Assembly (NCBI GenBank): GCA_904063045.1
Contig: CAJFCJ010000007.1
Span: 616,819-680,818 of the forward strand
DNA: 64,000 bases
Direction: 5' to 3'
From: Dimorphilus gyrociliatus
Taxonomy: Eukaryota; Annelida; Polychaeta; Dinophilidae
Position numbers and translations under genes: made by a program. Below the pieces are notes generated by a model. The model did not search any database. It was given only the letters and a program-made list of their open reading frames with translations, and was not told the origin of the DNA. The first letter of the stretch is position 1. Each line of letters opens with the position of its first letter. Positions 34,433 through 47,102 of the stretch are shown piece by piece.

Positions 34433-35815
34433 ATTCAAATGTCAAAAAATTTCGTGCACCAAAAGAGTGCCGCTCGAAGATTTTACTAAAGCAGAAGGAT
34501 ATGCTATGTACAGTTGTATTTTGCTGCGGAGTGGTTGCCATGAGATAGCTTCACGAACTCTTAACTGATATTTACAAGCGTACATAGTATTATCAAAATT
34601 TGTTTTTCAAATGAAAGCCACCATTTGTATTAGTCTTCTGTCAGAAATTGAATTCCCTATAGCAATGGTGCATGCTTTTAAAATTCAATGCAGTTTGCAA
34701 ACTAATGTTACACGAATACGAAAATATATTTATGGTAATTGACACATACGTCTAAACGAAGGCAAATTACCATTGAATTTTTTATATAAGATTATTTGCT
34801 TTAAATTTGAAACTAAAACTCATTTCGACATGAAAGTAAAAAAGATAAAAGAGTTTTCTGGCACCTCGTAAATAGCTAATCAATTGGTTGAGTCTTAAGT
34901 GAAGGAATATATTTGAAGAAATATCGGATCATTTACAAAGGAATCGCAATTTAAGAAGATCTGAATAAATGGCAAAATAAAAGAGAAAAAGCATATTTAG
35001 CACACTATGAAAGAAAGACAGTAAAGAAATTTAAGAAGATATATATTTGCAAAAATCCTAAGTATTCATTAGGCAAACTACCTTTAGAAATGTACTCTTA
35101 TCTTTGAAGGATAAACTAGTACAAAACGATATTAATATCGATATGACATAACAATAAAAATACAAAAAAGACTCATCACTTCAAAGGATTGTGATATTAG
35201 TGGACGTTTAGTATATACGTGTCCGCTAGAAAATCGTTGGTTTTTATCAAAGTAATATATTGATACTTTTCTCTTTCAACTTCAAATATCTTTTCTTTAC
35301 CTTAATCAACCGAAACTAATCAGGTACAAAATTAAGATTGAACTTCCGGAAAATCACTACTAAAAAAAAAATACGAAATATTCAAGCCAAATTCATGAAA
35401 GATACTTGACATTCTTGTTTTTATCTTATATGTTTGTTAGACAAATTTCCAAGAATTTCTATGTTCTAAGAATATGGCAAATTAGATATTTAATTTCTAG
35501 AATCCAAGTTAATCTATGAACGTGTTATCTAATACTAACAGCGTTCATTATAATTATCTCTTTTCTCGTCTAACAGGTTATATAATCTTTGTAGAAAAAA
35601 TAAAAAAACTTTCAGCTATCACTACTATAGGCCTATATACAAAAAATAACAAAAGGTATTCAAATTTTAGCTTTAGAATGAGATTAAAAGTTTTTTTTGA
35701 AAATATGAATTTATTTATTATTTAGAATGTTCACGCGATAATAATATTGTTTATAATGTGTAAAATATTAGAAGAAACTTAGATTAAGTTTGAAAACCAT
35801 TTGTCACTTCTCAAT
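34433..35815. other. spacer between the two U5 genes
   Basis: This is 1.4 kb of AT-rich sequence with no recognisable gene. The first bases after each U5 copy are similar (TTCAAATG.CAAA), which may be a 3'-end formation signal or a leftover of the duplication. Confidence 0.5.
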
Positions 35816-35844
35816 ATGCAAATGAGAAAAGTCCATGCGTTTAC
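35816..35844 (+). promoter_or_regulatory. putative proximal sequence element of U5 gene 2, with octamer
   Basis: ATGCAAATGAGA lies 73 bp before the second U5 start, the same spacing as the related element of copy 1, and GT.CA and TTTAC follow at the same offsets. Here the first eight bases are a perfect ATGCAAAT octamer, a motif used by distal elements of vertebrate snRNA genes, though its position is proximal in this genome. A role in snRNA transcription is inferred from conservation and spacing. Confidence 0.55.
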
Positions 35845-35888
35845 CTCTCGTGAGTATATATGACCTTGGTACGTTGATGTTTAAAACC

Positions 35889-36012
35889 AATGAGCTCTGG
35901 TTCTAGTTCAGCTTTCGAGCAAATGTTTCGCCTTTTACTAAACATTTCCGTGGACTAGAACAACTTAACGAGCATAATTCAATTTTTGTAATGCCCTGAT
36001 TCTCAGGGTTCC
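35889..36012 (+). ncRNA. U5 spliceosomal snRNA, copy 2
   Basis: It is nearly identical to copy 1 from GAGCTCTGG to the 3' hairpin. The few differences are near the 5' end and in the first internal loop (CTCCCGTGC against CTTTCGAGC). Loop I, both stems, the Sm site AATTTTTG (35981-35988) and the terminal hairpin CCCTGA-TTC-TCAGGG are unchanged. Same strand as copy 1, about 1.58 kb downstream. Both copies look functional because the differences avoid the catalytic loop, the Sm site and the stems. Confidence 0.93.
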
Positions 36013-38032
36013 TTTTCAAATGACAAAGTCTTTATCAGATAACACCATTAACGGTTCTCTGAACAAAAGTTGTAATGGAAACTTGACCTCGCAACGGAAG
36101 TTAAGGTATAATGAGAACCAGAAGCCAAATGTTAGCAATATTGATGACTATACACTAAGAAAGAAACGACTGGAAGTTGAAAAAGAGTCCCTTAACAGAA
36201 TTAATACACATACAACAAGATGGTCTAATTTTAACAACTTAGCATAGTACTACTAACTTAAAAAAATAAGACAAAATTCTCCAATTATTCTTTTTGTAAT
36301 CTAGTATCTAAATGGTAAAATAGAGACGAGAAGGTTAACATCGAGAAACCTTGTCAATAGTCTGAAAAATAGCCTATGAACTATTAGAGCTTTTCGACAA
36401 TTGGAATGAGTAGCGTAATGAGATAAATCAAACAATTAAATGAATAATATAAAGTTACATTTAAAAAATATCGTTTAATATAGAAAAGGGGATAAGCATA
36501 GCAGTAAAACTGAAAAGGAAGAGACTAACTATGTATTATAGCGGATCTTGCAGTTTTCATAAAAACATATTAGTATTATAATGCAAAAAGCATGTTAAAC
36601 ATTAAAAAATATCGCTTGAGAAACTAATAAAGAAAGGACGTTAGAGGTTTTCTAGTCTTTATAGATTGTTTGGAAGTATCTTACAAAGATAGATTGATAG
36701 AAGAGTGTAGAATTCTCCTTTTTTGTAGAGAAGAATGACTAAAATTATATACAGTAGATGTCGATGTTGTACGCTACGAATTCGGAAAGCTTTAGATTAC
36801 GAAGAAGACCTTCAGGTGTACGGACAACAAAGAGCCTTTGCACCTGAAGAATTACCGTTTTGTAAAATAAGCAATCTATAGATAAGTAACCAAATAGAAA
36901 TTGGAAACTTTAGTAAAAAATAAATCATATGTAGAACAAAGAGAGAAGAAGACAAGAATTACAGCTATTACATAACCATGTCTGTCTTTTTAGCCTATTT
37001 TCCTAGATTTTAAAATAATAAAAAAAGCATGATAAGCGGTGAAGGCAATTTCTTAAGGTATATTTCTTCATTTTAGGAAAAGATATTTATCCCTATGGAT
37101 TGGATCTGCCAAGTTGGGTCATAAAGATCAGGAATATTTAATGCTCTTGCTGATAAACTTCGAGTATTATAACTTTCTATTTGTAGAAACTTATACGTTA
37201 CATACGTGAGACACGTAAGTAAATCTTGCGAAGGAGGCTATTTTCTCAGCACCCTCTATTCTACATATGCTGCTGATATTTAGTAATTCAACATCTGCGA
37301 GAATATTAGAACCATCCTTTATATCTATAAAATAAGGGAAAAAGTTTAGATAATTGGTAACTAAAGACCAAGACCTCCAATATCACTATTGGGACAATTT
37401 ATCAATTTTTTACTCTTTCCATTGATGAAGAAGCTATTATCCTAAAAGAAAAATATTTTAGCATTTGGCCAATACAAGAGTTTATTGACCAAGAAGTAAA
37501 AAATAAATTACGTAAACAAACAAACAAACGTTTAAATCTTCTTTTTCAAAGTTAAGTTTCAAATATCTTATACTTTCGTAAAGGTGATATTCAATGGCAG
37601 AAATATTCATTATCTTTAAACTCTATTTTAATTATTGGATATAAAAGGAGAGAATAATTCCTTTTTTCCAAGAAATCTATAGGAGAGAAGTACGCTTTTA
37701 CAAACTTCTGAAATATTCTTGCTAGATAAGGTTTGACGCATGACAAAACAGTTCAATTGAATCAGACCAAATGGATGTCCTAATGCAGAAAGTTAATTGA
37801 ACATTGGAAACATTACTCTGCAGAATTCAAACAGTTACACATTTAATAATGTTATCATTCAATAAGGATTGTGACGTAACTAAACTGTTGTTATATAATC
37901 CGTTAGATTGCCTACTTCTTCTCTAATTGCAGGGCAATCAGCAATGAATCTGGAAGGTGCTAGAGGGCTTTGGAAGAGGTATATTTGGATTGGAAATTGA
38001 GAGTGAGTGAGTGGGTAAAGCAGGAAAGCGAG

Positions 38033-38068
38033 CTAGAGAGAGAGAGAGAGAAAGAGAAAGAGAGGAGA
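38033..38068. repeat. (GA)n microsatellite
   Basis: An interrupted GA/GAAA tract of about 35 bp within the gene-poor region, with no adjoining ORF. Confidence 0.85.
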
Positions 38069-41000
38069 GTTGGATACGGAGTGGCTTCTATCAACATTCT
38101 ATAAATGAAAGAGAAGACTCAAATTGGCTATAAGACTCTTCCTCGTGATATCAACCTTATGGCAACCTTTCGAATAGAAAAACATACCTCAATACTATAA
38201 ATTTATCCCTTACTACCAAGTGTGAAAAAAACCTAATATTAGGCCTAGATAATTAAGTTTTTATTTTATACAAATTGTATAAATTGGCAAGAGTCAATTT
38301 TCCCTTGACGCTTATTCTAATTGTATGAATCTGAAAGGAGACAGCATCCCTGTGGAATAATTACGGTTTGGTTGTTGTCTTTTATCTTAATCATCTGCAA
38401 TATTGTTTTTCTTAAATAGACTAATTCTAAATAAAAGAATGGAATCATTAACGAAGTATAGAGAGATGTATAGTGTTAAAATTCATCTGAACTTGATAAT
38501 AATTAGACGAATATAATCGGAAAATTTGGAATAAAGGAATCAGTCAGTAATATATATATTGAAATCATAATTTGAAATGGGTACGGCATTATCGTGTGAA
38601 GTTTCCGGTCTAATAAAGCCTTAATTAATAGAAAGAAGAAAAAACAATATAGGCTTCGTGGAGGTAAAGTTAATCATTAAAATTTGAGAAAATATTATCA
38701 TTTTCTATTATCAATAATGAATATTTCTTTATTAATGGACAGTCAGAATAAGAAATATGGAATAGGCCTATTGAGTGATGAAAAAGAGATGGATTAACAC
38801 TTTCAAATATAGAAGCTTAATTACAAAGGCGTCCATTCAGCCTTTAAAATTATCTTTATGTACAAGAGAACTTGTGCTAGGCCTTTTTAAAACTAACCAA
38901 ACATATACATAAATTCACTGTACTTAGTATAGACAGAATATGTTTGTATATATTATAACGCTCGAAATCATTCCAAACTTCCACTTGGGTAGCGTTGCGG
39001 CTATTCCGTTACATTAGCTGATGAATGAAAGAATCGGTCAGCTGTACATAAAAATACTTGGAAGCATATACAGGAGAATAAGTCACCAACTACGTGACAA
39101 TTTAATACAATCGCTTACGTCACAGGATAATATTCTATTAGCAAAGGTTAAATGGAGCGGTTTCTTTTTAAAGTCTATTTTATAAAAATATTTCGGAAAA
39201 GATCTTAAAAATCATCAATTATTCAACATCTTTAAGAAGTAGGCGAATTACGAGAGTCTTACAAATCGATTAATTTGAAGAATATAAGGGTTCGCCAAAT
39301 ATATAACCTTGAATAGAAAACATATGATTACTCTAGTTCAATCATCATCAGTTTTTTTTTTACAGCTGGCATAGAAACGTGGACAGTTTAAGTTATCTGC
39401 GAAGCTTACTTTCTGGGACGTTTTACCTTCACCTAGTTTGCGTAGTTCTTCAGTTTTAATCGTGTTCTGTATGATATTAATATAATTGGATATCTCTACA
39501 CGAAATATCCATATTATTCACGTGTCCTTGGTATATTTATATTAATTGACTAATAGATTAGATTTTTTTTTTAACATATTCAAACTCAATTCATTCCTTG
39601 CTGCTTTCTGTCTAGAAGATAATTGAACTGATAAAAAACCCATTAACTACCGAGTTTTCTAATAACACTTTATGATTAGTCTAAATTTATCATCAACTAT
39701 ATGAGTTTAACTAAGAAATCAGATTAAGCTCTGTACCAAAGCATTTATAAGAAGTCTGCATATCGAGGTCATACTTCTTTTGTATTTTCATTCAATTTTA
39801 TATCACAAAATAACTGAACAGTTAGAAATTGATTGATAGGAGTGTGGATAGAAACGATAGGCTAGTTTCTACAAGTAAATTTGTATACGATGTTTCACTG
39901 ACGTTTCACAAAGCATCATTAGACACCAAAACAAATTTATCAAATTTTAGACAAACTTTGTTACCGATACGTACTTCCTTTGGCAAAGGAGACTAAAGTA
40001 ACATATATAGGTAGTTCATGTTTCATATTTCAATCAAATATAAAAACCAAATTTTCAAAGTCTACATAAGACTAGTCTTCTGCCAAGACGGTAGTAAGTG
40101 GTTACTCAAAAAATTTTCACATCGGCAATAAAGAACAAAAAGTATTTAATAACACCTTGAAATGAGCAATGGCTCTCAGTTTTGCTGCAAACTCAATATC
40201 GGCATTATGGGAATAAAGACTGAAAGTATGAGTTTGGCTGAAACAAAAGAGTGTAATTGTAATAATTCATAAATTTACATTCAATATGTAAATTAGTCAA
40301 AGATAGGTTGCTCAAATGACTAAAAATGTACAATTATTACAAAAACATTAAACTCTCAGGGATATCAATAGCAAATAATTCATAAAGTCGGAGTGAAGTA
40401 AATCCCTAAAGTTCCTAATGAGATCAAACTTTCAGTTTTGTTTCGCAAATCACACGATTCCTAATCTCTAATTGAGATTTGAAAAGCAAACAAGCGCAAT
40501 CACGATCGCTAAGACAGACGATTGTTTAGTTCTGAAGACACATCTAACCATTTTCATAGGTCATGTCATCTTGCAGGGGGAAACAAATGTCAAATGTAAA
40601 GCAGAATTACTATTGTCGGCCGAAACAAAACATCTCGTACAGCGTAAAATAGCACAAGAACATTGTTACGTTCAACAAACAGGTGACGAGTCAACTTCTT
40701 ATCTGCATTCGGTAAGCCTGTTCATTCCACTTTGAGGTAAGATCTTCAAGAGTGCGAACAAGTTCAAGTTAAGGTGTGAAAATGCTGTTAGTGATTAAAT
40801 GTAGGTATAAAAATTTCAAGTAACTGGTTAATACTAACAATTCAAATCCTCTTGGTTTAGTTCGGTCATCCTGATTGATTGAAAAAGTATATTAATTAAT
40901 TTTGAAATAATGTTTATGATGGAAATTTCGAGCTAAGCTAGAAGTATAATATAAGATACACCTTATTGAGATAGCGATCATTAAATTATTAACAACTTTG

Positions 41001-43348
41001 AGTTGTTTTTGCACTTAACGTGAGAAGATAAAAAGTATAGTGTCATTAACGAAGGAAAAAATCTAATTTATTAATTGTTATGGTCTACGAATTAAAAATT
41101 AGACTACGAAATTCTTGCATATTTAATTAGTTTTACAAAGTCTTTCAAAAATTCTTGTTAAGATTTATGAGGTTTTTTCCTCTCTAATCGCACAGGAATA
41201 CTTTAAGGCGAGTATAACAGAACAGATATTAAAAAAAATAGGTGGACGATATTCGTAACATGGCAAAAAACTTATATCTTGGGTATTGGAATATGCGCAA
41301 ATTAAGATATTAATGCAATCTCCCTTTAGAATTTTTGTCACGTCCTACATTCTAAAAGATACAAGATACGCTGGTTTATTTTATTATCTTCTTAAACCCA
41401 AGAAAATATTAATAGGAATAAATTTAATCCATATTATAACGAACTTGTTTATATACTGTATGTAAAACCTATTTAACATAGAGCTGTTTAATTCTCAATG
41501 CAAATAGGAATTCTATTTGATTGATATAAGACTGGAATTATAAAACTATGTTATTGAAATTTCTTGATTATAGTTTATCTGAGTTTTTATGTAAATTCAA
41601 TTCTCTCACATAAGGTATCGGACATTCTAAGTTAGTTCAGTTTTTATTAAGTGTTAATTTATTCAAATAGCTTGAAAGAACCCTTACCTTACTCTCTCTT
41701 TCCCTCAGTCTGAAAACAAGTGGTTGACTTCTATGCTTCGTGACCGCAATTGTAACGTTCCAATTGTAGATAACGAAGGCTAGAGAAGAAGTGACCAAGT
41801 CTTCAGCCAAGTGACATTACGCAATTTGAGAAAAAATCTGAACAAAATGTTAAAAATTAGTATTGAAATCACTATAAATGTATACTATAATGTTAACGAT
41901 ATATTGATCAAATGGGAATAGTTTTACTTAGCAGTCAACAATGTAGAAAAGTTGAAAATCTTAATTCAAAATGGTGACCACGTGGCATGCGTGTCTATGT
42001 CAAAGCGTATTTATTGCGAATACTAATAACTAAATTTTCGCCAAGCAAATAGAAATAGCATAATATTGCTCTTTCCCGCTGTTAAACAGACTGGAACAAT
42101 AAATGAAATACAGTTATAAAACCTTCCCAAACTTAAAAGACATAAAAAATTCAAGAATAACTTCTTATAAAATGGTATTTTTTTCGTAAAATAAGTAAAA
42201 AAGGATTGGATAGAAGAGTCTAAATAGTTGAAATAATTCTGGACGAACTTACCAAATTCCAGTTACCCGAAACTTCACGTCCACGTGTTAGGTGGTAGGT
42301 TACTTTATTGCTGTTTGAAAAAAGGTTAAATAGGTTTTTAAATAAATATTTCATCTATGTTATGGTAATGGTCAAATGAATACTTTGACTGAAGGTGACC
42401 CTCAAAATTTTAATGAAATAAAATTAAAAATCTGGAAAGGCTACCTACTTTGGGCAACGGCATGGCGTAATATGAAGAATTCACGTGCCTGGTAAGCACA
42501 AATAGCGACATCTGTAGTTTGACGAAACGACATCTACATTATAAAATGACTGTACGTCGGAAGTACGGTGTCTTTGTCATTAATTTTAATATTACAAATC
42601 CGCATATATTATTAAAAATATACGTTCATCTAAAATTTTAAGTAATATTTTCCCCCTGGAAATGCATTCGTTGTATATAAATTAGATAAATTTTATATAG
42701 CAAAAAAAGAACTATAGATTTTTAACAAACAATGAAAAATAGACTTAAAGTAGGGGTTGTATTCACACTAATCACCCTAAAGGATAAATATCTATATTAG
42801 AAATCATAACAAAAATACTAATGGTAATTGAATTTATAGGACTATTAGTAACAGCTTAATATGTTGTTTGTGGCCATATAGTTAACGTAAAATATATAAA
42901 TCCAAATACTTATATTGGTAAATAAATAGGTCGATAATCTATCTAATGAAGCTTTTATTATCATATTCCATTTTGAAAGAGACAAACTACACCAAGAGAT
43001 TTTAGCAAGGATTTTAATAGAAAAAGAAAATGAAAGAAGGATAGAGTGAAAACAGTGACAACAAGAAGAAAGTATCTCTTTTTCTTATAGTTTTAAGGAA
43101 ATTTGATCCAGTATTTAATAATATTTAAATATAAAACATTTTGTTTTTTTATTCACGACATAGAAAGATAAGAAATTAACGTTTCTAGACTTTTAATGAT
43201 GTATAAATGTTAGTACTCCAAATAAACAGTCTTCTTTTAATACATTATTTCGTTAATGGAATTTCAGTCATCTCTATAGATACTATTAATGCGACTATTT
43301 GTTAAATATTAATGTATAAGGGAAAAAAAGAAACATTTCTTCGAATAT

Positions 43349-43378
43349 AATCGAAAGGGTAGCTATACCCTTTCGATT
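43349..43378. other. perfect 13-bp inverted repeat, 4-nt loop
   Basis: AATCGAAAGGGTA and its exact reverse complement flank the loop GCTA. The element lies about 315 bp beyond the stop codon of CLEC16A (minus strand). It is not followed by a T-run on either strand. The sequence shows a stable hairpin; its function is unknown. Confidence 0.7.
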
Positions 43379-43693
43379 GTCATCAAATAAGCCGTCTCTA
43401 TATCTAATTAATTAGGAAAATTCTACCGCTCATTTCCATTGGCTGTTTAACCAAATAGAGAATTTATCTACCCCTTTTTTTACTGAATTGGGTGTATAGG
43501 GCTTCGTTGAATCCTGCATAGTTTCTAGAAAGAAAATTGAAGACTATCAAACATAAATCATTGTAGAATGGATACGAAAACCATTTCACAAATTTATTCA
43601 ATAGAAAAAACCTCATTCATCTATTCAAATCAATACATTTGTTCGACTAATTTTATTGATAATTTGTGTATGTGTATAATTTAAAATGGTTTA

Positions 43694-46600
43694 TTATTCG
43701 TTATCCTCTTTTTTTACAGTCATTTTAGCAATAGGAACGGTTAATGGATTCGAGACTATAGGTACATCTGCTTCCACTGCCTCCTCACCTTGGTCTGCGT
43801 TTCCAATAACTCTTCTTACTATACCCGATCTTTTGGACGGTGTAGGGTGTTTTGTGCCAATGGGAAAATTATTTTGTGGTATTTTGTAGTCAATTAACTT
43901 TGCGATTGACTCCATTTTATAGGATCTAACTCGTGCTCTTGCTTTGGTTAAACGCTGTTTCGCAGCCATACAGCGAATGTGATCATCTAGTTCTAATTTT
44001 ACATCGAATTTAGAATTAGGTATTTTAACATATAGTATTCTGTTGTCGTTACGGTCGCTTGTTACATCGAGACGTTGAAGAGGAGCGAAACTTCTAACAA
44101 TACCAAACCCTAATCTTGTTCCGTCGGGTTCTACAATGATCATTCGCACTTCATCAATCGACACAAATCGACGTTCCTTTTTATTCTTATTTGTTATTGT
44201 GCACGCTATTAGATCGCTATTGTTCAAATCAAGAACATCTCCTTCGTTTACTATGTTGTCGTTCTTGGTTAATGGTAAATCCATTTCTTCTTCCTTATTC
44301 AATTTCTTAACAATATCGCGGACGAGAAGGAAGACTCGAATGGCCCTTCTAGCTCTTTCCACTTCACCGCAAGGTAATCTTAATTTGAAGTCAATACCAG
44401 TTAAAGGCGTTGCGGTTGGCGGTAGTAGAACGGCTGCCTCTCTACTGACATCCTCAGTAGTAGAAACTTTCTTCATATTTACAAATTCGTCCTCGAAAAT
44501 CTCAATAAATATTTCTTCACTTTTTACCCATACCTGATAAAAATTTGCTAAAATCAATGTAGCTTGTTCTTTCGCTGTAAGGAGGGCAGTCTTTTGATGT
44601 GGCTGCATTGCATCCTGCAATTTGTGAATAAGGGTAGTTGCCAATTCTAAGGTAATTAATCTCAAACGAGAACCATTTTCACACGACATATTAACCACCA
44701 ATACTAATTTATCAAGAAGTAATAGTTGAAATTCCATCTGCAGGGAATCAATATTATCGGCAATGCCGTGCAATAGCATAAGTGATAGCAGACAATTGAA
44801 ATCGTTATCTGTACAATTTAAAGTCTCCAATATTGTAGAAAAGAAAACACGATGATTTAGTAGAGCCGAGGTTCTTTTGAGCTTTTGCTCGTCTGTTATA
44901 TTCTCCTCGTCTTTAACACTATCATCCGTACTTTCTTCATCCGCCTTTCCTTCAACTGCTCTTTCTATTTCATCATCATCATCCGGTTCGGATGAGAAAG
45001 AACCCGCATAAAAGGTCGAATTTCCTCGACGAACTACTGATGACGTCGATGAGGAGCCATGCGACAAAGTATCCTGTAATAGGGGAGGTTGAACAAAAGA
45101 CGATACCGGTGGAAGATCTTTTCCAACTAAGATTTGAGTTATGACACTCAAAAATTTTGGTCTTTGAACGAAGGTATAAAATAAAGACAATAAAAAGAGG
45201 GCTAAAGGTGAGCAAAGCTTAGGTTGAGGACCATTGTTAATAATACCATATATATGTAATGGTAAAAGCATATTGCCAAGTAATTGTTCCTCGAGTATAG
45301 AATTCAAATCCTCAATATTTAAGTTAAGTATATCATTTACATAAAGTAAATAGTCCACGTGTTCGTCAATCATACTGTTAATCATATTTCGGTTCTTATG
45401 ATCTGTGTCTTCTCTAACAGCAATATCGATATCAAGAGCATGACTTCCCATATACCAAACGAGATTCGAGAAATACGGTGACGCCGTTCTTTCTCGTATA
45501 TACTTCAACATCGATACGTCTCGAACTATTTAAATAAAGAAAGTAACAATTATTTAATAATAAACAAAAATATAATATTGTAAATTGACGCCCCTCCCCT
45601 GCCCAAATTAACGTTTAGGGTATAGATCCTTCGTCAAAACAAATAGAAAAGGAGATAGCCAGGTTTATCAATGACAGCGTTAAAAAAATAAAAACCCACA
45701 ACCAGAACAATTAGCATAGTCATATTTTCACTAATTAAGGGATAATTGTAATTAAAGAGTGATAATGCCAAATAAAGCTTAGTGTATTTTATTGAAAAGC
45801 ATATTGAATCCCCTTTATAATTAGTAAAAAATGAATGTCTTTTTTTTAAAAAAAAATAAAAAACTTGAAAAAATAAGGAAGCGATGATGAGTATGAATAG
45901 ATAAATGTTGTTTTAAAACGTTTTGCCTTTTATTGTTTATATTTTGGCTATTTATTTGCGAATTTTATAAAATACCTCTAATAGGACCGCATTCTGTTTG
46001 CTTTGTATATTGGCAAGCTAATAATATATATGTATATAATATTTATACATTTACATTAAGAACAAATGTATATAAGAGATTTATAATAAATGATAGCTAA
46101 ATTAACTTATTACTAAGTTAATTATAAATAGAATAAGTACAAACCTCTGTAGACATTTAGGGTTATAGTTCTCACAGTTATTCTAACCATACTTTCAGAA
46201 TGATTAAAAAATTTTATAGCTTCTGTGTATAGGGCGAAATCGTTCACATGCTGTTTATGAAAATGACATTCAATTAGAAATAGAATTGAAATATTATATT
46301 ACAAAATATTATTTAATTGTAATTATTCTTACGAACCTCGTTATAGAAGAAATGTATAGTGCTTTCGTTTAATTTAAAGGAAAGCAATTTCAAGAAAGTT
46401 ATATAATAAGCCATGACCTGTTTTATTAAATTAAATTGCAGTTGTTCAAAACATACACACCCACGCATATATAAAATATATTATATAATATGTAAATTAT
46501 GTTACCTCTTCATTTGAAAAGTCAAATTTATGCAAAATAATAGAATTTACGTGATTATTTGATAATAAATAATCTATTGAGTGTGAGAGAGAAAAAATAA

Positions 46601-47102
46601 AATTTATTAATAAATGTTTTATAGTAATTGTTAATGAAACTTACATATAAAGGGGTTGTTGTTGATGTTTTGAAATATTAAATTTAGACTTTGCAACATC
46701 TGGAGGCTTATGTAATGTCCATTCTTTTGTTTCATATATCTCAGAAAGAACGCTAACATGTTCTTTTCCATAAAAAAACTAAAACAGAAAGAGTAAACGC
46801 CTACACACATACACATTAAAGAAAATCAACGTACTCTAGCACCATGCTGTCGTGTTTTTCACCCCATGCCAAGATTTCTGGCAAAACCCGTAGTGTTTCA
46901 ACCAAATTATCCTTATTAGACTCTGTAACATTCTGATGCTTATACAGTAGATTGTAAATCAGTCTATGGAAAAGTAAAACAATTAAATTTTAAAATGGTC
47001 GAGATAAATCTTTAGTAAACTGTACTTGAGATTTTCAAGTGAATGCTTATCCTTCGCTTTCCACGATGAGCCAGTGATCCAAGTCTTTGGCTTAGACAGC
47101 AT
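43694..47102 (-). CDS. CLEC16A: CLEC16A / GOP-1 / Ema homologue, endosomal and mitophagy regulator
   Basis: This is a membrane-associated regulator of endosome maturation, autophagy and mitophagy, with an FPL domain. Seven exons were spliced in continuous frame: 47102-47026, 46963-46835, 46778-46645, 46573-46506, 46417-46337, 46250-46145 and 45525-43694. They give 808 residues, shorter than human (1053) mainly through loss of the Ser/Pro-rich tail. The FPL region spans about residues 25-200: NLVETLRVLPEILAW, FFMEKNMLAFFLRYMKQK, LLSNNHVNSIILHKFDFS, and FALYTEAIKFFNHSESMVRI. Later conserved blocks are YFSNLVWYMGSH, LLPPTATPLTGIDF, LPCGEVERARRAIRVF, VLDLNNSDLIACT and DHIRCMAAKQRLTKAR. The middle carries an acidic insertion in place of the human Lys-rich one. 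Confidence 0.96.

Larger units (their letters stand above)
36013..43693. other. 7.7-kb gene desert
   Basis: No gene could be supported on either strand. Open frames at 36020-36247 and 40472-40735 have no domain, splice context or clear codon bias. A (GA)n tract is at about 38033-38068. A perfect hairpin is at 43349-43378. Given the density elsewhere, this is by far the largest stretch without protein genes in the window. It could hold further small RNA genes or distal enhancers that cannot be recognised by eye. Confidence 0.55.

Noticed and set aside
36020-36247. 75-codon ORF directly after U5 copy 2
   Set aside because: No domain, no splice signals, Asn/Lys-rich as expected of AT-rich random sequence. 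Its start lies in the U5 3' flank.
40472-40735. 87-codon ORF in the gene desert
   Set aside because: No recognisable protein, no flanking splice sites or neighbouring exon. Kept only as part of the desert description.
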